From positions 248,001-312,000 of the forward strand of contig NZ_JALCZO010000002.1 of NCBI RefSeq assembly GCF_023555495.1: a DNA stretch of 64,000 nt. Reading direction: 5' to 3'. Source of the stretch: Polaribacter sp. Z022 (lineage in GTDB: Bacteria; Bacteroidota; Bacteroidia; Flavobacteriales; Flavobacteriaceae). This document shows, one piece after another, positions 61,417 through 64,000 of the stretch. Each line of letters starts with the position of its first letter. The first letter of the stretch is position 1. Made by a program: the position numbers and the translations under genes. The notes under the pieces were generated by a model that saw only the letters and a list, made by a program, of their open reading frames with translations, was not told the origin of the DNA and did no database searches.

Positions 61417-64000
61417 ATGCTTAAAAATGTAGAAGAAATGAAGATTTGTGGGGGAATTCTTCGTTTTAAATTACATTATATATTAACCCTTTTTGTTTTT
61501 CTATTAGCATTTTCTTCAAGTGCTCAGAGTATTAAATCTGGTGTAACTTTTCAATGGAATGATATTCAAACTGCAGGTAATCAACCTGCCACTATTAAAA
61601 GTATTACTATAAATGGCGATGTTTATGATGACTTTAGAGCCCCATCAAGTTATGTTTTAACTCAATTAGGACCAGCAGGTAATGATGCCAGTAATAATAT
61701 AAGGGAAAACTCAGTACAATTAGAAACAACAAGTGCAAGTGCTACATGGAATGCCTCTGCTTTAACAGCGTTTCAAGATAGAAACTTAACGCATTATTTT
61801 GAAGCAAATGGAAATGGAGATAACATTTGTAATGATCTAAACCCAGATTTGTCGGGAACACAAATTCAAACACTAGTTTTTACAAATACTATTACTAGTG
61901 AAAGTTCAATTTTAGTTGTAACAGAAAGAAATGCAAATAACTGTTTATATATAAAAATTTATGGGGTTCCTAATGGAGGAGGACCAGAGCAACTTTTAGG
62001 AACAACTTATGTAATTCAAGATAGTACAAGTTGGGGGTTTGGTGGTACAGGGAGTAGTGGTAACTTAGGAACTGCAAATGCTATTTCTGCTCCAAATGGT
62101 GCGTCTGATTATTGGTTAGCAGATAGAGTTGTAGAAAGTAATGCTAATACAGCTGGTATAGCTTTGTTTGAAATGGAAAATATAGTTCCAATTGGTTCAA
62201 ATATTACTAAAATAGAATTTATAGCAGCTACAAGTGACCATGGAGATGGTAAAGTGTTTGTGTTAAATAAAAATTCAGATGGAGATGGTGCAGATAATGA
62301 AGATGACTTAGACGATGATAATGATGGTATTTTAGATGTAGAAGAACGTAACTGCTCAAATACAACTGCGGCACCTGCAAACAGTGTTTTTAATAAAAAC
62401 GGAGTTAATAATAGTAATGATATATTAGATTCAAATTTAAATATTGGAGCCGAATTTAACGCAGTAAATGATGAAATAATTATAGATTTAGGAGAATATA
62501 TTCCAACAGGAACAACCCTGAAATTCGATTATTTTGCAAGTAATACAGCTTCTAAAACAATTACAATAGAGCAAACTACTTTTGATGGATTAACTAATAC
62601 AAATACAGAAACCATAACAAAAACAACAACTGCTGCAGAAGATTTAGATTATGTATTAACAGAACCTACAAAATACATTCGTATTTTAATGACTGCAGAT
62701 TCAGGAGGAACATTAGAAGTTTCTTATTTAGAGATTCAACCATTTCAAAAATGTACAGATAAAGATACAGATGGAGATTTATTACCAGATCATTTAGATA
62801 CAGATGCAGATGGAGATGGATGTCCAGATGCATTAGAGGCTAATGGAGGTATTGTTCCAAGTCAATTGGATTCAACTGGGGCAATAGATATTTCAATAAC
62901 AGGTGTAGACTCAAATGGAGTTCCAAATGCAGTTAGTGGAGGACAATCAGATGTAAGTTCTACAAATGCAAATATTGAAAGTTCATTTTGTGATTATGAT
63001 GGAGATGGTATTCCTGAAAGTACAGATATAGATGATGATAATGATGGAATTTTAGATATTACAGAAAGTGGAGGTAACAACCCAGATGGTGATGAAGATG
63101 GAGATGGTACTTCAAACTATTTAGACACGACTGATAATGGAGATAGTGGTGATGGTTCTACAACAAATTATATAGACAATGATAGTAATGGTATTCCAGA
63201 TGTTTATGATACAGATGGAGATGGAATTCCAAACCATAGAGATATAGATACAGATAATGACGGAATTCCAGATAACATAGAAGCTCAAACAACTAGTGGT
63301 TATGTTGCTCCTTCTGGTAATGACACAGATAATGATGGATTAGATGATGCTTACGATTCAACTGTAAACGGAAATGCTGATGGAACAGGCTCTTTAGGGT
63401 TAATTCCTGTAAATACGGATGGTATAGACAATCCAGATTATTTAGATTTAGATTCAGATAATGATGGTATTCCTGATATTGAAGAAAATGGAGACTCAGA
63501 CAACGTAGCTTTAGGTGCAGATGCAGATAATGATGGATTAGATGATGCTTTCGATAGCGTAAACGATTCTGGTATGGTCGGTTCAACTGTTAATGATGGT
63601 ATAAACCCACCAAGTGCTTTAAATTTAGGAGATTCTGATTTAGATTTAAGTACAGGTGGAGATCTAGATTATAGAGATATACCTGGTTTTGATACAGATA
63701 ATGATGGTGTTGCAGATGTAGATGATTTAGATGATGATAATGATGGGATTATTGATGTTATTGAAAATGGAAATTGTGATATTACAGATAAAGAAGAAAT
63801 AGATATTTTATATAGCGAAGATTTTGGGACAGGAACAGCCAGAGAAATGGACAGTAACAATAATGTTAAAAACCACTTGTATGATAATGAAAATGCTATT
63901 CCAGATGGTTCTTATGCAATTGTTTCATCTCTTTCTACTGGTTTAGCACAATATAATAGAACAGACCAAAATTCTAATTTAGATGCTAATATAGATCAAT
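61417..64000 (+). CDS. Large secreted TSP3-repeat protein, running off the right edge
   Basis: The frame is open from ATG 61417 to the end of the window, giving at least 861 residues. A signal peptide (LHYILTLFVFLLAFSSSAQ) is followed by an N-terminal beta domain. Thrombospondin type-3 repeats follow (DGDGADNEDDLDDDNDGILD, DTDGDGIPNHRDIDTDNDGIPD and others), and a discoidin-like segment (KYIRILMTADSGGTLEVSYLEIQPF). It is a clear relative of the truncated gene at 35553-37526. Such proteins are T9SS-exported adhesins or gliding surface proteins; the expected sorting domain lies beyond the window. Confidence 0.85.
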   Translation, partial: MLKNVEEMKICGGILRFKLHYILTLFVFLLAFSSSAQSIKSGVTFQWNDIQTAGNQPATIKSITINGDVYDDFRAPSSYVLTQLGPAGNDASNNIRENSVQLETTSASATWNASALTAFQDRNLTHYFEANGNGDNICNDLNPDLSGTQIQTLVFTNTITSESSILVVTERNANNCLYIKIYGVPNGGGPEQLLGTTYVIQDSTSWGFGGTGSSGNLGTANAISAPNGASDYWLADRVVESNANTAGIALFEMENIVPIGSNITKIEFIAATSDHGDGKVFVLNKNSDGDGADNEDDLDDDNDGILDVEERNCSNTTAAPANSVFNKNGVNNSNDILDSNLNIGAEFNAVNDEIIIDLGEYIPTGTTLKFDYFASNTASKTITIEQTTFDGLTNTNTETITKTTTAAEDLDYVLTEPTKYIRILMTADSGGTLEVSYLEIQPFQKCTDKDTDGDLLPDHLDTDADGDGCPDALEANGGIVPSQLDSTGAIDISITGVDSNGVPNAVSGGQSDVSSTNANIESSFCDYDGDGIPESTDIDDDNDGILDITESGGNNPDGDEDGDGTSNYLDTTDNGDSGDGSTTNYIDNDSNGIPDVYDTDGDGIPNHRDIDTDNDGIPDNIEAQTTSGYVAPSGNDTDNDGLDDAYDSTVNGNADGTGSLGLIPVNTDGIDNPDYLDLDSDNDGIPDIEENGDSDNVALGADADNDGLDDAFDSVNDSGMVGSTVNDGINPPSALNLGDSDLDLSTGGDLDYRDIPGFDTDNDGVADVDDLDDDNDGIIDVIENGNCDITDKEEIDILYSEDFGTGTAREMDSNNNVKNHLYDNENAIPDGSYAIVSSLSTGLAQYNRTDQNSNLDANIDQ

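Noticed and set aside
63293-63860. Minus-strand ORFs rich in His, Leu and Ser opposite the TSP3 repeats
   Set aside because: They are the complement of repeated GAT/GGA codons of the calcium-binding repeats and have no independent coding features.

Overview
Organism. The window looks like a chromosome piece from a marine member of the Flavobacteriaceae (Bacteroidota, Tenacibaculum/Polaribacter-like). The DNA is strongly A/T-rich. Promoters carry the Bacteroidota -7 motif TAnnTTTG. Type IX secretion (T9SS) substrates with thrombospondin-type-3 calcium repeats are present, along with flavobacterial families (DUF6048, DUF6452, DUF5362, DUF1835) and a probable sulfonolipid (capnine) gene pair. 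No rRNA, tRNA or CRISPR array was seen.

Layout. (1) Positions 1-8.5 kb look mobile: an HNH-type nuclease pair, a zeta-toxin-like kinase with a tiny overlapping partner, then a plus-strand run of a TraG/HerA-like ATPase, a RadC-like protein, an adenine methylase, a frameshift-broken cytosine methylase and four small unknown genes. (2) Positions 8.5-19 kb are a minus-strand run that I read as a peptide natural-product (RiPP-like) locus. It contains a 31-residue precursor candidate, two HPr-kinase-like proteins, a PqqD-like recognition protein, an S26-type peptidase, a nucleotidyltransferase, an ABC exporter, a GT2 glycosyltransferase, an outer-membrane-like protein and a lipoprotein nuclease. 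A secreted metalloprotease, an exported unknown protein and a T9SS-tailed protein sit upstream. A divergent gingipain-like C25 protease and a reductase follow at 19-22 kb. (3) Positions 22-35.6 kb hold a decayed IS982-type transposase, a large NACHT NTPase (probable defence protein), a 56-residue secreted peptide with a structured leader, a TPR sensor kinase and LuxR-type regulator, a hydroxylase/transporter pair flanked by 21-bp direct repeats, a second TraG-like ATPase with a nuclease-like tail, and a helix-turn-helix gene. (4) From about 35.58 kb rightward is ordinary chromosome: a TSP3-repeat secreted protein that seems cut off at its 3' end, MutS2, uracil-DNA glycosylase, lipid and cell-surface enzymes, RNA methyltransferase, ornithine aminotransferase, AsmA-like protein, YbaB, oligopeptidase, the two capnine genes, and the start of a second giant TSP3-repeat protein that runs off the right edge.

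How it fits together. The left 35.6 kb behaves like a mobile or accessory island. TraG-like ATPases lie at both ends, DNA-modification and defence genes are inside, and its right end appears to interrupt a secreted-protein gene. The most novel content is the peptide locus. It has a recognition protein, kinases, a nucleotidyltransferase and an exporter, but none of the usual RiPP cyclases or radical-SAM enzymes, so the mature product would be of an unfamiliar type. All functional statements come from reading motifs by eye; no database search was run.
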